Part shown: one piece after another, positions 10,136 to 19,731 of the stretch
Layout: every line of letters starts with the position of its first letter
How positions within the stretch are numbered: the first letter of the stretch is position 1
Source of the DNA: Trypanosoma brucei gambiense DAL972
Lineage: Eukaryota; Euglenozoa; Kinetoplastea; Trypanosomatida; Trypanosomatidae
DNA: 64,000 nt
NCBI RefSeq assembly: GCF_000210295.1
Contig: NC_026744.1
Location: forward strand, 2,108,001-2,172,000
Direction: 5' to 3'
Made by a program: the position numbers and the translations under genes
Notes under the pieces: model-generated
Told to the model about the DNA's origin: nothing
Seen by the model: the letters and a program-made list of their open reading frames with translations, nothing else
Databases searched by the model: none

Positions 10136-11230
10136 TCAGTTGGGGGGACGGAGGAAACGCATGATGGGGTCGAAAGGAATATTCTCAACCCGACATTTTG
10201 CCGCGTTTCGGGCGCTGCTAAGTATCTCCTCCTGTGTAAAACACTCAAATTCACTTCCGTCTACGCTGTCAAGGTTAAGTAAGAAGAAAGACACATTGTT
10301 CGGAAATAAATGCTCCTCCCTCGCCGTTAAATCGCGGTGTTGGATGGTATGCTCTGTTCCAATGATCAGCGCTCGGAATGAGCGGCCTGTCAATGTGGAA
10401 ACAAGATGATCCTTAACGAAGGTATTCAATGCGAAAGAGAGGGCGCTAATGAGCGACTTTGCGTTCCGTTCGCTTGTATCACTCTCATGTAGACGTAATG
10501 TTGCGGCTACCTGCACGTCACAGGCAACCTCTGCCGCCACACAGAAACCACCAACGATGGCACAGTGAATGCACAACTTGGCCCGCGGAACATAATCGTT
10601 AAAAAATAAGCATGGTGTTCGGTCAACCGCGGCAGCCAGCATGGGATGGTCATTCATAAGATGCAGGACGTCCCACCCATAAGTGCAAGGAACACCAATG
10701 TATGAAAGCGCCCCAAGGGATGACTTGGAGTTCCGCTCCCCCTCAGGAACGTGGAAAGCTGACGATACAAAAGTGGGTGACAGTTTCGAAAGTGGTAGAT
10801 GCAGCGGTACCGTCTGAACGAGGAAACGCGGCAGCTCCAATGCATCCACCGCCTTCACCATCTCTGCACGTCCACCAGACGAAAGGCCTCGTGGACACGG
10901 GGTAATGGCCATGAAGGGTGTCTTGCTAACCAAAGCTTCGGTATGGTACCAATCCTGTAATATGTCCTTCCCAACACCCTGCTCAGCGCGACGCGACATC
11001 CAATCGTTAAATGCTCCATCCTCCCGTGAAGCAGCTTCAGCTGATTGCACACGCTGCGTTAAACTGTCTGATTCATCTTGCTGTTGCTTCTCCGTCGCGA
11101 AAAAACGGTGCATCTCCTCGTTCCACATATTTTGACGACTCTGCAGGAGTGTTACGGTGTCAAGAATTTCTCGTGCAAGCTTCACCGGCGCGGGGTAACG
11201 CCCGTTCCCCTTCCCTTCCTCTCCGTTCAT
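10136..11230 (-). CDS. Conserved-looking hypothetical protein, about 364 aa
   Basis: Not recognised. I chose the Met at 11230 (MNGEEGKGN); an upstream in-frame Met at 11260 would add only ten hydrophobic residues, which could be a weak signal-like extension. Residues 30-90 are charged and probably helical. The remainder is mixed alpha/beta-like, with alternating hydrophobic segments (for example FLVQTVPLHLPLSKL and AKLCIHCAIVGGFCVAAEVAC). It has no clear membrane topology or known motif. The latter part looks like a globular domain. Even composition over a full-length ORF and position in the cluster argue for a real gene. Confidence 0.75.
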   Translation of the reverse strand: MNGEEGKGNGRYPAPVKLAREILDTVTLLQSRQNMWNEEMHRFFATEKQQQDESDSLTQRVQSAEAASREDGAFNDWMSRRAEQGVGKDILQDWYHTEALVSKTPFMAITPCPRGLSSGGRAEMVKAVDALELPRFLVQTVPLHLPLSKLSPTFVSSAFHVPEGERNSKSSLGALSYIGVPCTYGWDVLHLMNDHPMLAAAVDRTPCLFFNDYVPRAKLCIHCAIVGGFCVAAEVACDVQVAATLRLHESDTSERNAKSLISALSFALNTFVKDHLVSTLTGRSFRALIIGTEHTIQHRDLTAREEHLFPNNVSFFLLNLDSVDGSEFECFTQEEILSSARNAAKCRVENIPFDPIMRFLRPPN

Positions 11231-12259
11231 GAGAATAATCAGCACAATCGCACCGCCCACCCCCTTAGCTTTATTGACCTCTTACCGTTTGCGGTGGAGG
11301 CAAATAGATACGGAGAGAAGGGGGAAAATATTGATAATTGTAATGCGGTTGTTCCTCACCCCTTCCTCTGTGCTAAAAAAATAAAATAAAATAAATGCGC
11401 GCCACAACTCGTTACACCTACGGATGACTGCCGTTTAGCGCCTAAACTCTTTTGATCCCTCTTCGTTTTTCAGTTTTCACTCTCATCAGCCGCTTTCACA
11501 AGGCGATCATTATGGGGGGGAAAATACGGTGTCAGGGCTCCGCACGTCAAATCAATAGAACCCATCTGCAATCTTTCACATGCACAGAAATAACCAGCTA
11601 ACACAGTTTAAATTTGTTACACGCATGTAATCAGCAGCTCAACGTTTTACTAATTTTTTTTTTTTAGTAAGGGCAAAATTGAGGAAAGGAATGCAGAACT
11701 GAATTCGAAGAAAAAAATTAATTTGCGGACGTCCGTGTGTGAGCGCTGAGCCACAGCGACCAACAAAGAAAAAAAATTGTGAAAAAAAAGGTACACGAGA
11801 GCGCATGAACTATGAGCTCTTAGTGTATGCCAAAAAAAAAAAAAATGTCAGCGTGCGATAATCTTGATGGCAAAACCAAGAAAAAAAATCAAGAATATAG
11901 TGGTGATAGAGTGAAGTAAAGACACAACAAGCTTGACGCGTGAGTGGGGTACCAGACATTAAAGAAGCTTCGAATGCTGCACCCCACGCCGAGTTAATCC
12001 GACCAACGCAACCGATTTGAAAGAGGGCACAGACACCCACGTTATCAGTATCAGTGAGACGTGAGAAGAGGTTCGTTGCAACGCAAACACCGTCACCTGA
12101 CGTGCCATCTAATACCATATGTTGTTATTCTCAGCATCGTACTTGTAAAAACCACAGGGATACAACCACGCCTGCATGGATGATACCCATCCAGTTCGTC
12201 CCTGTTAGACGCTGCGGGTTTGCACCGCGTCTGCGCAGCGAACGCGACGGCACTATGAT
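11231..12259. other. Intergenic region, no gene seen
   Basis: About 1 kb. It contains several A homopolymers (around 11709, 11769, 11832 and 11880), a T run near 11657, and a G run at 11514-11520. The sequence 12080-12250 is more balanced in composition but shows no ORF with family resemblance. Likely the long 3' UTR of the acyl-CoA synthetase gene at higher coordinates plus the 5' flank of the 364-aa gene. Confidence 0.45.
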
Positions 12260-14443
12260 TTAAACAAGGTTAAACATGGACCTGAGCGCTCCCTTGTTCA
12301 CCTTACCTGTTGTGTTCCGCGGCACCTCCGGCACAATGATGTACCGCGCAGGGCATTTGTAATACGCGAGGACCTCGTGAACCACGGCAGACAGTTCCTG
12401 TGTCAACTCCGGTGATTCATAATGGTTAAAATTGTCGGGTACATTCCACTTCCTCAGCGCCGCAGCCTGTAATGAGGCGATAGCCACCACACTTTGACCT
12501 TTAACCTCGTCCTTGCATCCCACAACTGCAACCTCGTAAAAAATATCCCGGAAGGTAAGCAGCGCAGCTTCAATCTCCAACGCAGACAGCTTGAATCCAG
12601 ACGACTTGATTATATCAACACTCGTCCGACCAAGAATGGTGTAAACTACACTGTCACAGTCACTGTTAAACATCTTCACTCCCACAGTATCACCCGTATC
12701 AAAGAAGCGTTGACCACTGCTGTTGACAACCAACTCCTTCTTGGTCGCTGCTGGATTATCCCAATAGCGGTCAAACACGGACTTGGAGGAAACACCAAGG
12801 CGACCAACGGTGTCATACTCCGCCGGTTTTCCCTTCCCATCCGCCTTTTCACCACCTTCATCTGTCACGGTTTCCTCTGGGTTGTTGAATACATACGTTT
12901 GCACAGTTGGAAGGGCCTGCCCCACTGTTCCAGGAACCCTTCTCGTTACGGGTCGGAGGGGCTGACCAAGCGCCATCCCGATTTCAGTCATTCCATAACG
13001 CTCCAGTAGAATGTGGCCGGTTAGCTCATGGAAGGCGTGAAGGGTCGGTGTGGGGAGAGCGGCGCTACCGCTCACAATCAATCGGACACTTTGAGAGACC
13101 GCTGTTTTAAACCCCCGTTTTTCAATAGGTGACATTTTTTCGTTAATAGCAGCAATTAATTTCGTGTAGAGCGTGGGCACGCCCATCAATAGAGTGATAT
13201 CACCCCGCTCAAGGCGGCGTGCGATGCGAATTGGGTCGTCAAACTTCGTAATCACACATCGGGCACCCGACGCCAGGGAGCAAAGAAGGACATTAACAAG
13301 CCCATGTATATGATGCATGGGCAACATATGGAGGACAGTGTCGTCGGAGGACCATTGCCACACATCCTGGAGGACATTTACCATATTTCGCACGGTCCCG
13401 TGGGTGTGGACGACACCCTTCGGTTTGGCTGTTGTGCCTGATGTATACAACATTAGGCAATCATCATTCCACCCTGGACGTGACCGTGGGTCCTCCACCC
13501 AGCGGCGGTGCACCGGATTGAGAGAGTGAAGATTTTCTGTATCGTAATACATTTCACCAGCGTCACCATCAGCTGCATGTGTGACGGCGTTATTTTCTTT
13601 GAACTGTTCACTCACCATGCTTTGACGGCGTGCTTCACAACGCTTGGCGTCGGCAGCCTTTTCAAGTTCCAGTCGATCGATAACATCGTGTGCATCATTA
13701 ATTTTCCTCGATTCAGCCTTCGCGGGAATGTGTTCTGGTTGAAGCAGGGTTCCCGTCTCCTCTTCCTTTTCACGTTGGGCTTTGACAGAATCAAGAAGTG
13801 AGTCGAGGTCAAACATCGTTTCTACGTGGTGTGTTGACGAGGTTGCACTTCTGCATGTGGGCCACCCTCCGCATTCCAGCTCCCGCACCAAAAGATTTTT
13901 ATAATCCGCCGGAAACTTATCTTCAAACGCCCAGGTGTCCCCCAACACTGCCCTGCTCTTACTATGCCCAAGAATGTACGACAACTCGCCCGCATACTTC
14001 TGCGAAGCGGACATGGGAACAGCCATCTGGTTGAGTGACCACGCGGCCAACAGGGACACAACGAAAGCGTAACCAGCATTTCCTGTTATCGCCAAATTAT
14101 ATGTTCCATCATCCTTAAGAAAATCACAACTCAGAACCCCTCCCTCTTCATTACTGTAAACACTCCTCACATTGTCTGGCCTTGGTGGCTGCAGCCAACA
14201 GAGCGACGGCATTCGCTGGATTTTCGCTAAAAGCTCCCGTCGTTGCGCGATGACATTCGCCACTGCAAGAACATCTTTTCGTAAGCGTCCAAACGAGTAA
14301 CACATCGGCTCAGCACCGGCTACCTCGACTACTAGAGCATCTTTTCGCGCCGGCGCGGAAAAAACGCTTTCTAAAACGGTGTTGTAGCTGAAGAGTGTGG
14401 AAAAGGGAATTTTGTCTAACCGGCGCCCGACAAGACTAAACAT
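12260..14443 (-). CDS. Acyl-CoA synthetase (ANL superfamily), ACSF3-like malonyl/methylmalonyl-CoA synthetase
   Basis: AMP-forming enzyme that activates a carboxylic acid to its CoA thioester through an acyl-adenylate. The 727-aa protein shows the ANL motifs: YTSGTTAKPKG at 333-343 (phosphate loop), ERYGMTE at 481-487, FDTGD at 581-585, and TGKVNK with the catalytic lysine at 714. The context ERYGMTEIGMALGQPL plus SSGFKLSALEIEAAL resembles ACSF3, which makes malonyl-CoA in mitochondria for lipoylation-related fatty acid synthesis. An Arg-containing, acid-poor start (MFSLVGRRLD) is compatible with mitochondrial import. Oddity: residues about 205-320 form a charged, low-similarity segment just ahead of the phosphate loop, making the protein about 150 residues longer than typical ACSF3. 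Substrate is inferred, not shown. Confidence 0.87.
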   Translation of the reverse strand: MFSLVGRRLDKIPFSTLFSYNTVLESVFSAPARKDALVVEVAGAEPMCYSFGRLRKDVLAVANVIAQRRELLAKIQRMPSLCWLQPPRPDNVRSVYSNEEGGVLSCDFLKDDGTYNLAITGNAGYAFVVSLLAAWSLNQMAVPMSASQKYAGELSYILGHSKSRAVLGDTWAFEDKFPADYKNLLVRELECGGWPTCRSATSSTHHVETMFDLDSLLDSVKAQREKEEETGTLLQPEHIPAKAESRKINDAHDVIDRLELEKAADAKRCEARRQSMVSEQFKENNAVTHAADGDAGEMYYDTENLHSLNPVHRRWVEDPRSRPGWNDDCLMLYTSGTTAKPKGVVHTHGTVRNMVNVLQDVWQWSSDDTVLHMLPMHHIHGLVNVLLCSLASGARCVITKFDDPIRIARRLERGDITLLMGVPTLYTKLIAAINEKMSPIEKRGFKTAVSQSVRLIVSGSAALPTPTLHAFHELTGHILLERYGMTEIGMALGQPLRPVTRRVPGTVGQALPTVQTYVFNNPEETVTDEGGEKADGKGKPAEYDTVGRLGVSSKSVFDRYWDNPAATKKELVVNSSGQRFFDTGDTVGVKMFNSDCDSVVYTILGRTSVDIIKSSGFKLSALEIEAALLTFRDIFYEVAVVGCKDEVKGQSVVAIASLQAAALRKWNVPDNFNHYESPELTQELSAVVHEVLAYYKCPARYIIVPEVPRNTTGKVNKGALRSMFNLV

Positions 14444-15581
14444 CTTCGGCAGTTTGGTTGTTTTCCTCCCCTTTCTTTGGAGCTCTGCAGAAGTGTGTTC
14501 CTGCCTTCCGCTTTATTTAAGAGGACAGCCGTTTCCGCCCTGATGCACAAATATATATATTTATATATATATATATAAGTATGAGGGACAAGCTTCTCTC
14601 GCTTTCCTTCGACTTGAATGCTCTTCGGGACGATATTTTTTCCCCCTCCTCACTCACACCTCCTTCTCACTTTCTACACGACGCCTAATAATTTATCCCG
14701 CTTTGACGTTTGCAGTAGAAGTCGAAACAGTGGGAGAAGCCCTTGCGGAAGTGGATGGAAGTAAGCAACCAAGGGGGCAAACTAAAAACAGAACCTAATG
14801 TTGTTAGTTTGAAAAGCGAATGAACTCCACTTCCCTCTACTTTAATAAGCCGTCGACGCCTCGTTAAATCAATAAAGGTAAAACATACGCACCCAACATC
14901 AAAAGAAGATGAATACGCCTTCAAGGACAGATAAGGAAACTGTGGTGGAAACTGCACGATGAACAGAACAAGAAGAATGACATATGAGTTATCCTCATTT
15001 TTTTGTTTTTTAGATGGGAGCAATCAAATCAAGTGATTGTTCAACCGCATCTGTGAGAGTGGCACCTTAACGAAGAGAAAGGGAAACATAAGGTATGACG
15101 ATAAAAGCAGCACAACCATTGGTTGGGCTGCATAATCACATTTCACAGCAGTTCATCCATTTGTTCATTCATTGCTTCTAAATGCTTTGTAACAGTTCCA
15201 TTCTTTTTAAGGCAAATCAGCCATGCAAAAAATGAACCAGAAAAAAAAAATACGCGTGATAATAGAAAAAGAAAGGAATTTTGGAAATACGGAAAGAACC
15301 CAATTGCAATCGTCCTTCACCAATCAAATGCCACTGTATAGATTCATTCAGCCCCCACATGCACAACTCGTTGGTTAACTGAGGTTAATGTTTGGTCCAG
15401 AACTGAAAGCGCATGCACCGCCACTTTTTTTTTTTGCTTTCGAGATGCGCTGCACGTTTGTACCTGTACATCAAATAACCGACTTCCGCAAGTTCACAGT
15501 GCGTTTTTAGCCTTTATAGCGTTACTATGACTTTTTGTGACTCACTTCCTGCAAGAACTCTGCATTGAGCTTTCATGCGCA

Positions 15582-15616
<35 letters not shown>

Positions 15617-15725
15617 ATGCATCTTCTCAGCTTTCTTGTGAATATACCTCTCCTACCCACCAACCTTCATAAAGGAATTTCACCATCGCCAACAGATACA
15701 TTTTTCAACATTCTTACCCGCATTT
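14444..15725. other. Intergenic region with TA microsatellites
   Basis: About 1.3 kb between the synthetase and ETF-alpha genes. It holds (TA)-rich tracts at about 14550-14577 and 15585-15612, a T run at 15427-15435 and an A run near 15241. Just upstream of the synthetase start, 14460-14520 is C/T-rich on the plus strand. No coding gene is visible. Confidence 0.5.
15574..15619. repeat. Palindrome: TA repeat flanked by 8-bp inverted arms
   Basis: catgcgca at 15574-15581 is the reverse complement of tgcgcatg at 15612-15619. The interval is nearly pure (AT)n. The whole element could extrude as a cruciform in DNA or fold as a hairpin in the ETF-alpha 3' UTR. Confidence 0.75.
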
Positions 15726-16700
15726 TCACTTCCTTGACTTCGTAACCAGTTCGGTAAGCTTTGGCACAGCGACAAAAAGATCCTCCACAAGCCCGTAGTC
15801 TGCCACTTGAAAGAAGGGTGCTTCAGCATCGTTGTTAATTACTGCAATAACTTTCGCATCCTTTAAACCAGCAACGTGTTGTATGGCACCCGACACACCG
15901 CAGCCAACGTAAAGGTTCGGCGCCACAGTTTTTCCCGTTTGCCCAATCTGGAGGTCATTGGAGCAATAACCGGCATCCACCGCCGCGCGAGTTGCACCAA
16001 CGGCCGCATGGAGTGGCTTTGCTAAATTATGAAGAAGTTTAAAATTCTCGCCACTCTTCAAACCACGCCCCCCCGCGATAACCGTCGCCGCTGTTTGGAT
16101 ATCTGGCGCGTCATTATTTACTGAGGCATCCTCAAGCCACTTCGAAGTGCCAACCACCGGTGTCACTTCCACCTCCTGCTGCAATGCGTTACCTCCTTCA
16201 AGAGGTGCTCGCTCAAATGAGGTGCTGCGAATCGTAGCGAACTTCACCGGGTCAGTGGACCTTACCGTACTAACAACACCTCCAGCGTACATGTAACGGA
16301 CGAAGGTGGACTCATCTTTCACTTCCGACACTTCACTAATGGGCATGACATCACACAGCGCCGCGGCACGAGGGATAATTCCCTTGCCGAAAGCTGAGGT
16401 AGCCGCGAGAACATGCGTGTAACCGCCAAGCTGTACGAGTGATGCCACAAGCGGTGCATATTCCTCAGGCAAACCATGCTCATAGTGGATACCTGAAGCA
16501 ATGAACACTTGGGAAACGCCCTTCACCTTTGACAGTTGCGCTGCAGCGGTTGCGGGGGTTTCACCAGCGATAAGTGTGGTTACTTCACCAAGTTGCAAGC
16601 CCGCCGTTACCGCTGCGAGAGTACCTGGAAATATAGAGTTTTGATGGGTCTCCGCCAGCACCAGCACTTTGCCGAAGAATGCAGTGGTGTAACGAAACAT
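15726..16700 (-). CDS. ETFA: Electron transfer flavoprotein alpha subunit
   Basis: Mitochondrial matrix FAD protein that, with ETF-beta, passes electrons from acyl-CoA and amino-acid dehydrogenases to ETF-ubiquinone oxidoreductase. The C-terminal FAD-binding domain is unmistakable: GATRAAVDAGYC, then QIGQTGKTVAPNLYVGCG, SGAIQHVAG, and INNDAEAPFFQVADYG. The N-terminal part (KVLVLAETHQN and on) is the usual Rossmann-like domain. I used the Met of MFRYTTAFFG (16700), giving about 324 aa; an in-frame Met at 16727 would add nine residues. Full length compares well with the human protein. ETF-beta is not in this window. Confidence 0.95.
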   Translation of the reverse strand: MFRYTTAFFGKVLVLAETHQNSIFPGTLAAVTAGLQLGEVTTLIAGETPATAAAQLSKVKGVSQVFIASGIHYEHGLPEEYAPLVASLVQLGGYTHVLAATSAFGKGIIPRAAALCDVMPISEVSEVKDESTFVRYMYAGGVVSTVRSTDPVKFATIRSTSFERAPLEGGNALQQEVEVTPVVGTSKWLEDASVNNDAPDIQTAATVIAGGRGLKSGENFKLLHNLAKPLHAAVGATRAAVDAGYCSNDLQIGQTGKTVAPNLYVGCGVSGAIQHVAGLKDAKVIAVINNDAEAPFFQVADYGLVEDLFVAVPKLTELVTKSRK

Positions 16701-17505
16701 CAGGGGAAAATGTTGATCTCCAAACACCTTTAAAACGACTCAGAGTGAAATTATACTAAGTTAGCTAACCCTTTGATAATGCCCGACAACCTGATTCCGT
16801 CGAGAAGTGGAGCGCAAATATCTCCAGGACAACCCGCCTTATGATCTTCCCTTTGTAGCACTCCTTAAACAGAACCAACCACAAATAAACTTGTAGCGAT
16901 CAAGAGGAGGAGTTTGATTCAACATAGCATGTCCATAAACAATAGTGGCAGGGGGGAAATAATATCCCTAAGGACATGAAAGTGGAAGCAACCACCTGCA
17001 GAGCGTTAATAGGTCTTTGGCTTAATGGGGAACAAGTGCAAGCACAGCAAACAAAAGCATATGTAGTAACCAACAGGCTATACGAAGGGGTAATGAGAAG
17101 GGGATCCAAGCAAACGCGGTGCCGACATGCACTATTATTTAATTAGTTCTTTTCATCGTGATCGCTGTTTTTTTTTTTTTAAATCTTCCCTCAGGATGTC
17201 CACACCTGCTGGTGCACGTTAAAACAAGTCCCAATAACTAATTCCACAACTCTTTTCTTTTTAACCACTCCCGTGTGTCACTTTTTTCTTTTAGTCTTTC
17301 CCCTCCTCTATCCTTCCCGTTACCGCCCGTAGTCACCGAATTTATGTCACTTCCACAGACACATTCATACGCGTGTTAGCGTATACTAACTCAAACATGC
17401 CCTTTTCATTCGATTTTCTTGCCGTTATTTCGGCTCCTCTTTCTTTTTTTCCCCTCTTTCCTTCCACTCACTTCGCTGTCGCTGTTGCTGTCGTTGTTGT
17501 TCATT
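16701..17505. other. Intergenic region between the four-TM protein and ETF-alpha genes
   Basis: About 0.8 kb. The stretch 17250-17500 is C/T-rich on the plus strand, so purine-rich in the transcript. A T run lies at 17169-17180. No gene or structured RNA is recognised. Confidence 0.5.
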
Positions 17506-18171
17506 TTATTCAGACAAACGATCTGAGTTTGTGTTGAGGAAAATAGTGCAAAATACTAGGGACAACACAGAAAACGCGAGACTGAATCCGAAAATCATTA
17601 CAGCTGGCCCATACTCAAAGCCAAGTGACCTTAACGTCATTTTGTAGCAAAGTGGTGACGAAACAGTGTCTACGGAAGCCTTAACGGCGACTGCAGACGC
17701 AACAGTGCAAAGGGCAAGATTAAATAACATAAAGGTCTTGGGAACGAAAGCGTTGCCGAAGATCATTGTAGTGTTAAAAACAATCGCCAAGAAACATGGT
17801 ATTGTAAACCCCAATGCCGAGATGTGAAATACCGTCACATTTGTGACAAACTTCTTGCACAACGTCGTTTCAATATCGTGCGTCAGGCATTCCTCATCTG
17901 TGCACACCCAAACATTCTGCCAGTCGATAAACACCTCATAATTGTCCTTCTCAAGTTTCCCTGTTGAGCTGTTGCTCCCTGCGAGCACGAGGCAAAGAGC
18001 CGCAACCAACAAAATCTCCAGTACGATATTTTGAATGCGGTACCGTTTGACTTTCACTGGGCCATATGGCGCACTGGTGTGCCGTTCAAAGGCTAAATCA
18101 TCGTTGGGGTCCGTTGTGGTTGTTTGTCCCCGTTCCACTCGCTTGTTAGCAACCTCACAGTTTTGAAGCAT
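17506..18171 (-). CDS. Hypothetical four-transmembrane protein (amastin-like topology)
   Basis: 221 aa with four hydrophobic helices, at roughly residues 47-66, 115-140, 146-165 and 185-212. There is a cysteine-containing extracytoplasmic loop after the first (VCTDEECLTHDIETTLCKK) and a short loop with one cysteine before the last. The N-terminal 40 residues are polar. This topology resembles kinetoplastid amastins and other tetraspanning surface proteins, but I do not see the amastin signature in the first loop. Likely a plasma-membrane or endomembrane protein of unknown role. Confidence 0.8.
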   Translation of the reverse strand: MLQNCEVANKRVERGQTTTTDPNDDLAFERHTSAPYGPVKVKRYRIQNIVLEILLVAALCLVLAGSNSSTGKLEKDNYEVFIDWQNVWVCTDEECLTHDIETTLCKKFVTNVTVFHISALGFTIPCFLAIVFNTTMIFGNAFVPKTFMLFNLALCTVASAVAVKASVDTVSSPLCYKMTLRSLGFEYGPAVMIFGFSLAFSVLSLVFCTIFLNTNSDRLSE

Positions 18172-19731
18172 ACCAACTGCTAACTTGTGCCTGCTAATGA
18201 TTTCAGAGATCAGACAAACGCTACCGAGTTGTTGTTTTTTTTTGCCCTATTCCCTTTTTTCCTCTCTTCACCTTTTCTTTCCTATTTATTTTTTTCCACA
18301 AGGCGCAGTGGCGGGGGTACCACAGGTGCCATTGTATCAATGGTGAATAATGAAAGATGAAGGAACTAGCAGTTTTGTGATCCAGACACGAGGCATATAC
18401 GGAACAGCGGCAGTACCGTGACGAAAGTGAAAGGTCGGAAACAAAGGAAAGGAGGTTGGGCACAGAAGTAAAAAAATCAACAAGAAATCAAACAGCAACA
18501 GGAAGAGGAATGGGACAAGAGATAGCCTTACAGAGCACTTGATGCCCACCATCTGCAGCTGCCTTGCTTTCGCTTCTCTTTCTTTTCTTTCCTGCCTTGT
18601 GTTTCTTTTTTTGTTGCGTTGCATGACGTCAGCAGACGGCGCTTTATATATATATATATATATTTCCTTCTCGTTCCCTTCTGGTAACACGCTTACGAGG
18701 GGGGGGGAGAAGTAACGGTACATATATATATTTATTTATGGTCTCATTCCACCAAAAAAGGGCGAATTCAAGGCACTACATCACCTAATTTTGTGTTTTC
18801 CTCTTTTCATTTTTTTTCATGCATTTATTACCCCTTATCTGACGTGTACCTCTGCATTTCCCCCAGTGGCGCACAGTTTTCGGTTGCACCGTTATTAGGT
18901 CAGATTGCGGCGAGTACGGTTGTGTGTATGCAACGAGTAAACAAATAAAGCGGACGAGGTAGGGTCCGCAACGGCCACTTCTAAACTCAGATCATAATGG
19001 CGCAAGTCGCTTCCCAACAGCGGAACCAATTTGTAAAAGTTCCCTCCGCCTCTCCTGGCCCTTAGAAGGAAATATATATATATATGTATGCTTAAAAAGA
19101 AACGAAAACCTCTGCTGCTGGTGGCCTCCTCTTCTCATTGGAATACTACGAGTTTTTCACTGTGGAAGAGTGGATATGAAGGGTTCTGTCTGTGTCTTCC
19201 AGAGAAACTAATGTATAGTTTTTTTTGCTTACGCTGTCTCCCCTTGTTCTCTTTCCGCCTCTATTACTACACAATGCTATCACTGTTTTCATTTCCCGTC
19301 CCCTCACATCCTCCCTCAGCTAAACAATAACCAAATATTATTCCCCCCTTTGACTCGCAAGCCTCTATCGTTTCCACTCAACATACTCCACCAATCCTCT
19401 CCTTTCCCAGCCCTAGTTCCATCCATAGACAGTCACATCTAGAAAAATTATTTTAAAAACGAACAAACGAAAGACACATACATACGTACATCTTTGTGCG
19501 TACAATCCCTCCACTTCTTCGTATCATCAGGGCACCTCGTTACATACATGCAGCGCGCACTGTTTTAAGAGAATCAAAACATCCACTGCGTCGCTGTGGT
19601 CAGGAGGCTGTATCTGTACGAGTACGAAAAAGATAACAAACACACATACAAACACACATACACACACACATACATATATTTATAATATAGAGCGTCAAAG
19701 GGGAGGAGTGCACGCACATAGATAAATAGGA
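18172..19731. other. Intergenic region, 1.6 kb, no gene seen
   Basis: Contains a minus-strand polypurine stretch next to the four-TM gene (18228-18300), (TA)n at about 18645-18662, a G run at 18700-18708, and CA/TA-rich repeats at 19640-19690. Probably mostly the 3' UTR of the CFAP52 gene. No ORF resembles a protein family. Confidence 0.45.
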
